Assembly: GCF_000024405.1 (NCBI RefSeq)
Contig: NC_013517.1
Coordinates: 868,001-932,000 of the forward strand
Length of the DNA: 64,000 bases
Reading direction: 5' to 3'
Origin: Sebaldella termitidis ATCC 33386
GTDB taxonomy: Bacteria > Fusobacteriota > Fusobacteriia > Fusobacteriales > Leptotrichiaceae
Shown here: piece by piece, positions 38,878-48,027 of the stretch
How positions within the stretch are numbered: position 1 is the first letter of the stretch
Layout: the number at the start of each line of letters is the position of its first letter
The notes under the pieces: generated by a model
The model's database searches: none
Told to the model about the DNA's origin: nothing
What the model saw: the letters and a program-made list of their open reading frames with translations, nothing else
Program-made: the position numbers and the translations under genes

Positions 38878-38925
38878 ATTTTCAAAACTTAATCAAAATT
38901 AAATGTTTAGTGATGGAGGTAAGGC

Positions 38926-39060
38926 ATGGCTAAAAGTAAAGTAGAAAGTGAAATTACTATAAAATTAGATTTTACTGATATAAAAGAACAGTTGCAAAAT
39001 TTACTAAAAGCGATTGAAGTAATAGAAAATGAAAATAATCAGCCCGCATGTGAGCGCTAG
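38926..39060 (+). CDS. Small phage protein, 44 residues
   Basis: MAKSKVESEITIKLDFTDIK, then a helical segment (EQLQNLLKAIEVIENENN). GGAGGTAAGGC precedes the ATG at 38926. Unknown. The 92-bp gap after it shows no feature. Confidence 0.55.
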   Translation: MAKSKVESEITIKLDFTDIKEQLQNLLKAIEVIENENNQPACER

Positions 39061-39152
39061 AACTAATTGTAAACATAATAATTTTATAAAAATTTAAATA
39101 ATATGGTTATGGCACAGTAGATTGATTTAGGTGCAGGGCATGGGAGGGAATA

Positions 39153-39452
39153 ATGAAATTAAAAATAGGATGGAAGAAATACAGAATACTTAAAAAGAAA
39201 AAACCACGAATGGATAAGAAAGTAGTAAATGGTTCTATTGATTCTGACAGTTTAATAATTCAAATAGAAGAATCTTTATCAAAAAAAGTACAGCAACAAG
39301 TTTTAATTCATGAAGTAATACACGGGATATTTGAACATTCTGGAAAACAGGAATGGTTTGAAAACGAAGAGCTGGTAGATTGTGTTGCTAACGGAGTAAT
39401 GCAAGTTATATATGATAATAAAAAGAATATATTTGAAAAGGTTGGTGAGTGA
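39153..39452 (+). CDS. HExxH zinc metalloprotease-like protein, 99 residues
   Basis: The motif VLIHEVIHGIFEHSG (HExxH with a downstream E in EELVDCVANGVM) identifies a minimal zincin fold. It is smaller than ImmA and lacks a partner HTH gene; the next gene is an AntA-type antirepressor whose GTG overlaps this stop codon. It may process a phage regulator or structural protein. Confidence 0.7.
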   Translation: MKLKIGWKKYRILKKKKPRMDKKVVNGSIDSDSLIIQIEESLSKKVQQQVLIHEVIHGIFEHSGKQEWFENEELVDCVANGVMQVIYDNKKNIFEKVGE

Positions 39453-40145
39453 GTGAAAGAGTTAATAAGAGTGGTAGTTTCAAATAATGTCAGTATAGTA
39501 AGTTCAAGAGATTTATATGAATTTTTGGAAATAAAAGAAAGATTTAGCAGATGGTTTTCAAGAATGCTTGATTTTGGATATAAAAATGGTAAAGACTATA
39601 CCCCGTACCTAATAGTACACCCTCAAAATAATCAAAAAATAAAAGACTATTGGCTAACTTTGGATATGGGCAAGGAATTATGCATGTTGGCGAGAAGTCC
39701 AAGAGGAAGAGAAGCCAGACAGTATTTTATAGATAGGGATAATGAATTAAGAAAATTAGAAAAGGCGAATATTTATAAAGAAAATACAGAATGGCTTATA
39801 ACTAGAAAACAAGGAAAATTAGTAAGAAGAAATGAAACAGATTGTTTGGCTGAATTTATTATATATGCCAGAGAACAAGGAAGTAAAACTCCGGAAAAGT
39901 ATTATATTAATTTCTCAAAGTTGGTTAATAAACAGGTCGGTATAGGAAAAGATATGCGGGATAAGGTAAGCATAACAACATTGAACCATATAGCTAATCT
40001 TGAGAACTTAATAATCAATACAGTAAAAGAAAATATGTTAAGCAAAGTTTATTACAAAGACATATATCAAATATGTAAAGGTAAATGTGAACAATACAAA
40101 GATTTATTGCAGCTTGAAAAAATAGAATGCAAGTTAATAAGTTAG
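39453..40145 (+). CDS. AntA/AntB-type antirepressor
   Basis: The 230-residue protein begins with an AntA/AntB domain (VSSRDLYEFLEIKERFSRWF, GYKNGKDYTPY, DYWLTLDMGKELCMLARSPR, GREARQYFI; residues 15-100), followed by a helical C-terminal region. A GTG start overlaps the preceding TGA. Such proteins inactivate phage repressors. It is the fifth antirepressor-type gene here and the last gene before the terminase. Confidence 0.85.
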   Translation: MKELIRVVVSNNVSIVSSRDLYEFLEIKERFSRWFSRMLDFGYKNGKDYTPYLIVHPQNNQKIKDYWLTLDMGKELCMLARSPRGREARQYFIDRDNELRKLEKANIYKENTEWLITRKQGKLVRRNETDCLAEFIIYAREQGSKTPEKYYINFSKLVNKQVGIGKDMRDKVSITTLNHIANLENLIINTVKENMLSKVYYKDIYQICKGKCEQYKDLLQLEKIECKLIS

Positions 40146-40167
40146 GTTGGTGAGTGAATGAGGGGAT

Positions 40168-41043
40168 ATGGCTAAAAAACACAGTGATTTATTGATAAAG
40201 GAAATTAGAAAAGAATATGAAGCCGGAAGCTCAATAAATCATTTATCTAAAAAATATAAGGTATCAAGTGGAACTATAAAGTATTGGTCTACAAATAATG
40301 GATGGAAGAAAAAAAAACAGAACCAGCCAACCGTTAACCAACCAACCGAAATAGAAAAAACAACTTATCCAACCAACCAGATTAAAGAGGTTGGTAGGAG
40401 TGAAAAAGAAATAATAAAATCTATTGATAAAAAAATAGAAAGAGATAGACATTTAAATGACTCTGAAAAAGATTTTTGTCATATTTATATAAAGACTTTT
40501 AATGGAGCTTTAGCGGTAAAGAAAGCAGGGTACACTACAAAATATCCTGAACGGTATGCATATACATTGCTACAAAAAGATAAGATCAAAAAATACATAA
40601 ATGAACTTCAGGATGAGATAAGGCAGAATGTAATTGTGAACATGGGAAATGTAATAGATCTTATGAAAAGAGTTGCATTTGCAGATATAGGAGATTTTGT
40701 AGAATTTGGATCAGAAGAGAAAGAAAATAGTAGTGGTGAAAAATATAAAAAAAATTATATCAATTTCAAAGATATAGAAGAAGTAGACGGGCAGCTCATC
40801 AATGAAGTATCGGTCGGTAAAGATGGAATAAAGGTTAAGCTTGTAAGCAAGGAAAAGGCTCTTGAGTTCTTGGCGAAATATATGGATTATCCGGATAAAC
40901 TTGCGAAAGAAAGATTTGAACATGATAAAGAAAAATACAATGATGAGAAAGCAATAGAAGTTGAAAATGAGAATAACTCAAAAAATATTATAACAGAAAT
41001 AATAGGAAAGGCTGATTTAAATGCAAAGAATAACAACTCTTAA
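40168..41043 (+). CDS. terS: Terminase small subunit
   Basis: The 291-residue protein has an N-terminal HTH (YEAGSSINHLSKKYKVSSGT), a repetitive Asn-Gln-Pro-Thr linker (residues 53-75) and a terminase_2 domain (HLNDSEKDFCHIYIKTFNGA, VKKAGY, NVIDLMKRVAFADIGDFV). It recognises the packaging site and regulates the large subunit. It overlaps terL by 23 bp. Confidence 0.88.
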   Translation: MAKKHSDLLIKEIRKEYEAGSSINHLSKKYKVSSGTIKYWSTNNGWKKKKQNQPTVNQPTEIEKTTYPTNQIKEVGRSEKEIIKSIDKKIERDRHLNDSEKDFCHIYIKTFNGALAVKKAGYTTKYPERYAYTLLQKDKIKKYINELQDEIRQNVIVNMGNVIDLMKRVAFADIGDFVEFGSEEKENSSGEKYKKNYINFKDIEEVDGQLINEVSVGKDGIKVKLVSKEKALEFLAKYMDYPDKLAKERFEHDKEKYNDEKAIEVENENNSKNIITEIIGKADLNAKNNNS

Positions 41044-42520
41044 AGAAGCTTTTGAATATTATAGAAGAGATCCAGTAAATTTTTTCAAAGATATATTGAA
41101 TTTTCATTTTTTATCAGAGGATCAAACAAGAGTATTGCAAGCATTTAATGAATATAGAAGGCTAAGTGTGCCGGCAGGGCATTCAACGGGAAAATCAAGT
41201 CTGGCAGGTGGGTTAACTACATATTGGCTTATAACAAGACCGAAAAGCAGAGTAATAGTAACAGCACCAACTTATAGACAATTAAAAACTATATATTGGG
41301 CAGAAGTTAACAAAATATATAACAGAAGTAAATTAAAGCAATTAAATCTATTTGAAATCAATGACAAGATTATGAGGATTAATGATAAGGATTTAAAGCG
41401 TGAGTGGTTTGCATTACCAGTAACAGCAAGCACACCAGAGGGAATGCAAGGGCAGCATGGAGATAAAACAGAAGTAATAGAACAGATAATGAAACATTTA
41501 GGGATAGAAGAAATAGGTGATGATGAAACAATTGAAATAGTGAGTCAGATACTGAGAGGGGAAAAACAAATTGAAGGATTAACAAAGGAGGATAAAGAAA
41601 AATTACTTGTAATGGTAGATGAATCTTCCGGAGTTAAGAATGAAATATTTGAAGTCTTAGAGGGAACAGATTATGACAAACTTGTATTGTTTGGAAACAT
41701 GACAAAAAATACAGGCTATTTCTATGAGAGTGTATATAATCCTAAAAGTAAGTTTTATAAGGTTACAATGAGTAGCTATAACAGCCCATTTATGAAAAAA
41801 GAACAGATACATGATCTAGAAGAAACATATGGTCCTGATAGTAATGTTGTAAGAGTGAGACTTAAAGGTGAAGCACCCGATGGAAATGAGAACTCTATAT
41901 TTAGTAGCAATAAAATAGATTCTGCTTTTCAGAGATCATTATCTTTGTCGGAATATGAAACTATTAAGTTAGGTGTTGATGTTGGTAAAGGTAGCGGCGG
42001 AGATTCAAGTACTATTTATGAAAAAAAAGATAATAGAGTAAGAAAGAAATTAGATAGAAAAGATTTTACACTTCCAGATGTAAAAAGAGAAATAATTCAG
42101 TATTGCTATAAAAATAGAGACAAATTGATAATAGCAAATATTGATGGAACAGGTTTAGGAACAGGGTTAGTACAAGAGTTGGAAGAAGGGGAAATAGAAA
42201 ACCTTGTTGTAAATGATATTCAGTTTGCTGGTAAAGCTAAAAATAAGAAAGAATTTAACAATAAAAGAACGGAAATGTACTTTGAATTATCAAGGAATCT
42301 GGATAAGTTAGATTTGGAAGAGGATCAGGAATTAAAGAGAGAACTATTAATACAAATATACGAATTTGATAATAACGGAAGATTTAAGCTGATAAGCAAA
42401 GATAAGATAAAGGAGATGCTGGGACATTCTCCAGATAAATCAGATGCATTGGCTTTATGTAATTATGAAGCTGAAACAAGAAATACAAGTTACAGAATGA
42501 GTACAGAAGATCTTTATTAA
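41021..42520 (+). CDS. terL: Terminase large subunit
   Basis: The 499-residue packaging motor has a Walker A-like VPAGHSTGKSSLAG (about residues 47-60), Walker B LLVMVDESSGV (about 199-209) and coupling region FGNMTKNTGYF. The C-terminal nuclease domain shows LGVDVGKGSGGDSS and the acidic residues in ANIDGTG and SPDKSDALAL. It cuts and pumps DNA into the procapsid. Confidence 0.92.
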   Translation: MQRITTLKEAFEYYRRDPVNFFKDILNFHFLSEDQTRVLQAFNEYRRLSVPAGHSTGKSSLAGGLTTYWLITRPKSRVIVTAPTYRQLKTIYWAEVNKIYNRSKLKQLNLFEINDKIMRINDKDLKREWFALPVTASTPEGMQGQHGDKTEVIEQIMKHLGIEEIGDDETIEIVSQILRGEKQIEGLTKEDKEKLLVMVDESSGVKNEIFEVLEGTDYDKLVLFGNMTKNTGYFYESVYNPKSKFYKVTMSSYNSPFMKKEQIHDLEETYGPDSNVVRVRLKGEAPDGNENSIFSSNKIDSAFQRSLSLSEYETIKLGVDVGKGSGGDSSTIYEKKDNRVRKKLDRKDFTLPDVKREIIQYCYKNRDKLIIANIDGTGLGTGLVQELEEGEIENLVVNDIQFAGKAKNKKEFNNKRTEMYFELSRNLDKLDLEEDQELKRELLIQIYEFDNNGRFKLISKDKIKEMLGHSPDKSDALALCNYEAETRNTSYRMSTEDLY

Positions 42521-42532
42521 AAGGAAGGGAAT

Positions 42533-43753
42533 ATGGAAAAAGATGAAAAAATAGAAAAACTAAGACTATATTATTCTGATGAAATGTATGAAGAACAAGA
42601 AAATATACTGCAGCCTGTTTCAGCAGATGGAGCAACAGATGTATTATTACAACCTGTTTTTAATCCTCTTAAAAGAATAATTGACAATCTTTATTCTCTA
42701 GCCTTCAAGAATTTTGATTGTTCTGAAAAATCAGTGAAGGAAATATGGGAATTGAATAACTTTGAAGTAAGTAAAAAGAAATTAATTTCAGAAGCTATAT
42801 TAACAGGAGAATCTTATTTAGAAGTTATAAAAAGCAGTAATGCTACAAAATATATCTTTCATAAAGTAGATGATGTAGAAGTAGAAAAAGATTTTGGTGA
42901 AATACTTAAATTTAGTTTCACAGGCGTGGCGAAAATAGTTAATGAAGATGGTGAAATAGAGGAAAATGAGATAGAAAAAACTTATTTCAAAATAGATGAA
43001 AAAGTTTTTCTTATTATAAATGATGAAAGTCCATTGTACATAGGCGATACAATGCCAATATTTGAATTTAATTTTGGATTAGATCTATTTAGAGCTTTGT
43101 ATTACATAGATACATATAATGAGCTGGAATCTGAGTCAAGAACAATAATAAACCTTCATTCCTCACCTGAAAAATTAGGAAGAAACTTAGGAATTAAAAA
43201 ACCTAAGGAGGAACAGCCAAATAATAACATAAATATTTTTCAAAAACTATTAAGGGCATTGAGTGAAAATAGATTCAGAAAGCAAAGAATGATTGTTGTA
43301 GATGAGAAAGAAGAAAGAACGGCAGACATTAAATATATTGAAATGAATAATACATGGGTAAATAGTGACATATTACCAAAAATGGAACAGGTGATGAATG
43401 ATTTTAAAGAAGAGTTTCCAGAAATAGATTTAAAAGTAGAAAGTGGTAATGTAGCTATAAGAACATATTTGATGACAATGCAAGGCTTACGATCAAAAAT
43501 ATCTACAATAAGAGATAGTTTTATAGAGAAGATTAGGAAAGTGGATAGTTATTCAACAGGAAAAGAAATAGATATAAAAAAATATTCATATTCAGATATA
43601 TTTGAACAAATGGAGGAAGAGGCAAATGTAGAGATATTAAATAAAAAATTAGATGCATTAGAAAAAGTTAATAGAATTCAGTCTGATGACAGAATACTAA
43701 AAATTGTTAATGATCTTTCTGAAGGAATACTGGAAGGAATGAGCAATGAATAA
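42533..43753 (+). CDS. Portal protein
   Basis: The 406-residue protein occupies the gene position of the portal and is mainly alpha/beta with a long helical C-terminal half (QVMNDFKEEFPEIDLKVESG, RTYLMTMQGLRSKISTIRDS). Sequence similarity to a named portal family is weak by eye, so the assignment rests on size, order between terminase and Mu F-like gene, and fold-type pattern. Confidence 0.7.
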   Translation: MEKDEKIEKLRLYYSDEMYEEQENILQPVSADGATDVLLQPVFNPLKRIIDNLYSLAFKNFDCSEKSVKEIWELNNFEVSKKKLISEAILTGESYLEVIKSSNATKYIFHKVDDVEVEKDFGEILKFSFTGVAKIVNEDGEIEENEIEKTYFKIDEKVFLIINDESPLYIGDTMPIFEFNFGLDLFRALYYIDTYNELESESRTIINLHSSPEKLGRNLGIKKPKEEQPNNNINIFQKLLRALSENRFRKQRMIVVDEKEERTADIKYIEMNNTWVNSDILPKMEQVMNDFKEEFPEIDLKVESGNVAIRTYLMTMQGLRSKISTIRDSFIEKIRKVDSYSTGKEIDIKKYSYSDIFEQMEEEANVEILNKKLDALEKVNRIQSDDRILKIVNDLSEGILEGMSNE

Positions 43754-44306
43754 AGTTGATTTGAAGTACAGCTTAGATCATGAATATAGATTATCTAAGA
43801 TATTACAGTCAATGACATTAAGCCTTTTAAATCATAAAGAAAATGATTTTCAGGAAATAAGTAAGGAAGTCAGTAAAGTTTTACTGGATTTCACAATTAA
43901 GAGTCAGGAGAAATATAAATCTTTTGATGCTGAAAGAGATAAGGAAAAGCATCTCGAAATTGTAAGGGAACAATTAATTAAAATAAAGAGATATATCAAC
44001 GCTCAAACAAAGTGGATAGAAAAAAATAGGGACAATAAGGAATTGAAAAAGAAAGCATTAAGACATTCAGAATTAAAAGGTAGAGATATAAAAGGAAATG
44101 CTTATGCTGCTTTTTTGAAAGATATTGTTTCAAAAGATTCGGTTGGATTTGTATGGAATACAGTTGGAGACGACAGAGTAAGACCGGAACATGAAGATAG
44201 AGATCAAGAATTCTTCACATGGAAAGATGCAGATTTGTTACCTGGAGAAGATATTATGTGTAGATGTTGGGTAGAGGTGTATTTAAAAAAAGAAATAAGA
44301 AAATAA
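43746..44306 (+). CDS. Head morphogenesis protein (Mu F / SPP1 gp7-like)
   Basis: The 186-residue protein ends with the family signature GFVWNTVGDDRVRPEHEDRD (residues 135-154), a tryptophan and cysteine-containing PGEDIMCRCWVEVYL, and a helical N-terminal half. These minor capsid proteins attach to the portal. It overlaps the portal gene by 8 bp. Confidence 0.85.
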   Translation: MNKVDLKYSLDHEYRLSKILQSMTLSLLNHKENDFQEISKEVSKVLLDFTIKSQEKYKSFDAERDKEKHLEIVREQLIKIKRYINAQTKWIEKNRDNKELKKKALRHSELKGRDIKGNAYAAFLKDIVSKDSVGFVWNTVGDDRVRPEHEDRDQEFFTWKDADLLPGEDIMCRCWVEVYLKKEIRK

Positions 44307-44319
44307 ATAAGGAGGAAAC

Positions 44320-44925
44320 ATGAGATTTTTTAAAATAAGACAGAGATTTTATGATGCTAATGATCAAAATGGAGGAGAAGGAGGGGGTGGTAAAGAAGAC
44401 GAAAAGGATGAAAAAGAGGATGAAAAAGATAAGCAGGCGGATAACGATATAAAAAAAGACCTTGAAAATATTAAAGCAGACATAAAAAAACTTATGGATG
44501 GATCTGGTGGGAATGATGCGACATTAAAGAGTTTGCAGGAACAAATTGATAAACTTGAAGATGGAGAAGCTAAATCCGGATTAGAAAAGATAAAAAATGA
44601 ACTTACAGCTTCAAAAAATGAAAATATGATATTGAAATTGGAAATGTATAAGTCTAAAGCATTAGAAAGTGAAAAAATAAATAATGGATTCGCTGAACTA
44701 ATTACAATAACTCCGGAAATGAAAACAGAGGATATAGATAACCTCGTAAAAAAAGCACAGGAAATTCAAGAAAAAATAAAACAGGATTTGGTTACAGTTA
44801 ATCAAGATAAAAATCCAGCTTTTAAAATTGGGGATAAGAAAAAGACAGATGATTTTCATGATGAAATGATTAAAGAAGAAAGCGAAAAATATAAAGAAAA
44901 AGAAATGCCAAAATTTTTTAGATAA
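44320..44925 (+). CDS. Putative scaffolding protein
   Basis: The 201-residue protein is very acidic and lysine-rich at the N-terminus (GGKEDEKDEKEDEKDKQADN), helical in the middle (LEKIKNELTASKNENMILKL), with a charged end. The profile and location before the decoration and capsid genes match scaffolds such as DUF4355 proteins. Confidence 0.65.
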   Translation: MRFFKIRQRFYDANDQNGGEGGGGKEDEKDEKEDEKDKQADNDIKKDLENIKADIKKLMDGSGGNDATLKSLQEQIDKLEDGEAKSGLEKIKNELTASKNENMILKLEMYKSKALESEKINNGFAELITITPEMKTEDIDNLVKKAQEIQEKIKQDLVTVNQDKNPAFKIGDKKKTDDFHDEMIKEESEKYKEKEMPKFFR

Positions 44926-44939
44926 ATAAGGAGGAAATA

Positions 44940-45311
44940 ATGAGAAAAACAGTAATAGACACAAGTCAAAAACAACCAATTTATAAAGTTGATTATGCTG
45001 TGCCGGTCACAATAGATGCTGCAGCTACAGAATTTGAAATGGTTGGAAATAATAAAATTGTGAGAGCTGGAACTATTGTTAGTTCAACAAAGAATTTAAC
45101 TGAACCAAATCAGGTTAAGGTTTTAACAGATAATACGGCAGGAAAAGGAATCCTAATGGATGATGTAGATATTACATTTGGTGATGCTATCGGAACAGCA
45201 TTAGTAAAAGGAATAATATTTGCTGAAAGAATAACAAACCCGCCAACAACAGTAGACTATAATGATTACTTGGGAAATGGCTTAATTCAAGCTGTTTCTA
45301 TAGACAGATAA
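44940..45311 (+). CDS. Head decoration-like protein
   Basis: The 123-residue beta-rich protein (YAVPVTIDAAATEFEMVGNN, VRAGTIVSSTKNLTEPNQVK, DDVDITFGDAIGTALVKGII) sits just before the capsid gene as head decoration or fibre proteins do. Probably binds the outer capsid surface. Confidence 0.6.
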   Translation: MRKTVIDTSQKQPIYKVDYAVPVTIDAAATEFEMVGNNKIVRAGTIVSSTKNLTEPNQVKVLTDNTAGKGILMDDVDITFGDAIGTALVKGIIFAERITNPPTTVDYNDYLGNGLIQAVSIDR

Positions 45312-45322
45312 GGAGGAAATAA

Positions 45323-46375
45323 ATGAAATTACAAGAAATGTTTAAAGCAGAAAAGATAACAAATTATAATAAAACTTTGGGGAAACCAATGTTTTTACAT
45401 GAATTTTTTATGGAAGTAAGATATACTGACAATTTTAAAATATCTACAAAAGTTAACGGGAAAAATGAGGGAATTGCAATTAATCCATCAAATTTTGATG
45501 CTGATCCAATACTGAGAGAATTTAAAGAAGTAGCGACTTATGATGAGGATAAAATATATTTTAAAGAGGCTCATAAACTTAATGAGGAAAATAGAAAGAG
45601 ATTATTTGAATTACTTAAAATGGAGAGCAATAAAGCTTTGGAGATATTTGTGAAGCAAAGATTTAAAGAAATGGCTGGTGAAGATGGCTGGTTAGATTCT
45701 GTTAGAATTAGAGCTGAAATAATGTTTATCCAACTTATTACAAGCGGAAAAAATGCAATAAAAGAAAAGGCTGTGGAAAAAGAAATTGATTACTTGCACC
45801 CAGCTGATAATAAAATTGCATTAACAGGTGGGGAATTGTGGACAGCCCCAACAACAGCAACCCCAATTTCTGATTTATTAAGATGGAAGAAGTTTAATAA
45901 AGCTAATACAGAATATGCAATTATGAATAGAAAAACATTTGAAGATATGATTAAGACGGATGAAGTAAAAAATTATATGAAAGAAGAGTTCAAAATAACT
46001 CTTGCTTCAGATGAAGAATTTATAACAGCAGTACAAAGAAAAACTGGGCTTCAAATTATTATATATGAGTATGAAGCTAAAGCAAAAGAAACAGAAGCAA
46101 AAAAAGTAATTTTTCCTGATAGTGTTGTGGCATTATTGCCAAGAAAACTTGGGTATATATCTTACGGTCCGACAATAAGTGGAATAGATACAGAACTAGG
46201 ATTAGAAGTTGAAGATAATATGTCTGTAATTCCTAAAACATACGCTACTTTAACAGTTACATTTGAGAAAAGTGGACAAGCTAGCAAGATAAGACAAATG
46301 ATATTTGAAATAGAGTCTACAATGGCACCTGACGAACCTGATATGTCAAATTTAATTATAGCTAAGACAGCATAA
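45323..46375 (+). CDS. Major capsid protein (lambda gpE-like)
   Basis: The 350-residue protein has the layout of the capsid E family: an N-terminal arm, a central helical P-domain (RIRAEIMFIQLITSGKNAIK), NRKTFEDMIKT, and a beta-rich C-terminus (LLPRKLGYISYGPTISGIDT ... TYATLTVTFEKSG, DEPDMSNLIIAKTA). It forms the HK97-fold shell. Confidence 0.85.
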   Translation: MKLQEMFKAEKITNYNKTLGKPMFLHEFFMEVRYTDNFKISTKVNGKNEGIAINPSNFDADPILREFKEVATYDEDKIYFKEAHKLNEENRKRLFELLKMESNKALEIFVKQRFKEMAGEDGWLDSVRIRAEIMFIQLITSGKNAIKEKAVEKEIDYLHPADNKIALTGGELWTAPTTATPISDLLRWKKFNKANTEYAIMNRKTFEDMIKTDEVKNYMKEEFKITLASDEEFITAVQRKTGLQIIIYEYEAKAKETEAKKVIFPDSVVALLPRKLGYISYGPTISGIDTELGLEVEDNMSVIPKTYATLTVTFEKSGQASKIRQMIFEIESTMAPDEPDMSNLIIAKTA

Positions 46376-46384
46376 GGAGGAAAA

Positions 46385-46699
46385 ATGAAAGAAGCAGATA
46401 TAAAAATAGATGATCTAGAAAAAGAAGAAACAAAGTCTGAAAAAAAAGGTAATGTGAAAAAAGAAAAAAATCAAGAAGCTGTAAAAAAAGATGATAGTGC
46501 TGAAATCCTTAAAGAGAATCGAAATGAAGACGATAAGAATGATACGGAAAATATAAAAGAAAAAGTAGTAAATAAAAGTACCAAAAAATATAAAGTATTA
46601 ATAGGAATGGTAGGGAAAATAAGAAAAGGCGGAGAAATAGAACTGACAGATGAAGATGCTGAGGCACTTCTAAAAGAAGAATATATAGAAGAGGTATAA
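46385..46699 (+). CDS. Charged linker protein with C-terminal domain, 104 residues
   Basis: The first 65 residues are lysine/glutamate repeats with no fold; the C-terminus YKVLIGMVGKIRKGGEIELT DEDAEALLKE (two segments) is a small domain found in short phage structural proteins between capsid and connector genes. Possibly a capsid-surface or connector accessory. Confidence 0.55.
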   Translation: MKEADIKIDDLEKEETKSEKKGNVKKEKNQEAVKKDDSAEILKENRNEDDKNDTENIKEKVVNKSTKKYKVLIGMVGKIRKGGEIELTDEDAEALLKEEYIEEV

Positions 46700-46701
46700 A
46701 T

Positions 46702-47022
46702 ATGGAAATACCTGAAGATCTAAAAATATTTGTTCCAGAAATAAAGAATTATCCTGACGAGGTTATACAAGCTATATATGATGTGGTTTATGCCTTATAT
46801 CCTGACGAAGAACATAAGTTACTTAGATATTATTTTTTTGGGTTTCTGTTAACTAGTGACGATCCTACATACTTAGCAAGTAAGATTGAAATTTCAAATA
46901 CTAAGATAGAACAGATAACTGGTGATAATGGAAATCCATATTGGGTAATGTATAAAAGGCTGTTAGGAGCTTTAGGTTTAGACGATGATACAGAAAATGA
47001 AACTACTGTTGTAGTTTATTGA
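46702..47022 (+). CDS. Head-tail connector, DUF4054-like
   Basis: The 106-residue helical protein (FVPEIKNYPDEVIQAIYDVV, YYFFGFLLTSDDP, VMYKRLLGALGL) matches DUF4054-type head completion proteins in size and position. Confidence 0.6.
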   Translation: MEIPEDLKIFVPEIKNYPDEVIQAIYDVVYALYPDEEHKLLRYYFFGFLLTSDDPTYLASKIEISNTKIEQITGDNGNPYWVMYKRLLGALGLDDDTENETTVVVY

Positions 47023-47031
47023 GGAGGGAAA

Positions 47032-47271
47032 ATGAAAGTAAAGATAATTTCAGAACTTGAAGCTACTCTTTATACAAGAAGAAACTTGATTGTATATAAA
47101 GGAGAGTATGAAATGATATTAGGCGCTCAGGATCTGGAAAATTATAAAAAAGAAATAGAAGATAGAAAACTTCCTATAAAAATTGAAGTTCTACCTGAAG
47201 AAGGTGTGGATAATGGGAATAAAGACAAAGGAAACGGTAAAAAATCCGCTAAAGAAGGTAATGGGATCTAA
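47032..47271 (+). CDS. Phage hypothetical protein, 79 residues
   Basis: A small protein with a beta N-terminus (KVKIISELEATLYTRRNLIV) and basic tail; GAGGAGGG before the ATG. In the connector gene run. Unknown. Confidence 0.55.
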   Translation: MKVKIISELEATLYTRRNLIVYKGEYEMILGAQDLENYKKEIEDRKLPIKIEVLPEEGVDNGNKDKGNGKKSAKEGNGI

Positions 47272-47662
47272 TAAGGTACAAGTCGGTATCTTTGGAGATG
47301 GGGAACTGACAATGTTAGCTAATATATTTGAAGATGGGGGTGGACGTTGGGGGAGTGTGCCTGATTGGTCGCCACTAGAAACAGCAGCACCTAAGATATT
47401 GGAAGCTGCTGTGAATATAGTTAAGCAAGAAGCCGCTCAAATGATTATAAACGGGAAAGATAATACTTTAAAAAAGGTAGCTTTAGAAGGTGCAGGGATA
47501 TTAAAAGAAACCATTGAAGGAATAAAAAGTCCGGGCAATAAAGAATCTACAATCAAGAAAAAAGGATTTGATAATCCTATGGTTGATAGTGGTAAATTCA
47601 AAAAGGCTGCTTCTGGAAAAGTGAATGGTGTTGGAACTTTTGGGAAAGGTAAATTAGGATAA
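47261..47662 (+). CDS. Neck/tail completion protein (HK97 gp10-like)
   Basis: The product from ATG 47261 (133 residues) begins with VQVGIFGDGELTMLANIFED, a form typical of gp10-like tail-completion proteins; AAAGAAGG lies before the ATG. Helices with glycine-rich ends follow. A longer frame to 47183 has weaker starts. It overlaps the previous gene by 11 bp. Confidence 0.6.
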   Translation: MGSNKVQVGIFGDGELTMLANIFEDGGGRWGSVPDWSPLETAAPKILEAAVNIVKQEAAQMIINGKDNTLKKVALEGAGILKETIEGIKSPGNKESTIKKKGFDNPMVDSGKFKKAASGKVNGVGTFGKGKLG

Positions 47663-48027
47663 TGGCTGGGAAATTTAGAATATATCAAAGGATAAAAAGG
47701 TTATTTGAAAGAGATGTTATTTTACAAACAAGAACAATCACAAAAAGCTTTATTGGAGAACCTCAACCAACAATTACAGAATATAATATCAAAGCAGCAA
47801 TTTTAAATCAGAAAACTGGATATAAACTTAATTCTTTAGCACTAGATAATGAAAGACAAAACACTGATTTAACAATGGATATTTACTTTCATGAAGATCT
47901 GGAAATAGAACCAAAAGTAAAAGATATAGTTTTGTGGAATGGTAAAAAATATCAAATTAATAAATTAGAAGATAATAGAATAACTTCTGACTTCTGGAAA
48001 GGAGAGATTGTTGAGCTTAGCAAATAG
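47662..48027 (+). CDS. Neck protein, 121 residues
   Basis: A beta-rich protein (FIGEPQPTITEYNIKAAILN, KVKDIVLWNGKKYQINKLED) with the barrel-like pattern of tail-completion/stopper proteins. Its ATG overlaps the previous stop codon (ATAATGG). Confidence 0.6.
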   Translation: MAGKFRIYQRIKRLFERDVILQTRTITKSFIGEPQPTITEYNIKAAILNQKTGYKLNSLALDNERQNTDLTMDIYFHEDLEIEPKVKDIVLWNGKKYQINKLEDNRITSDFWKGEIVELSK

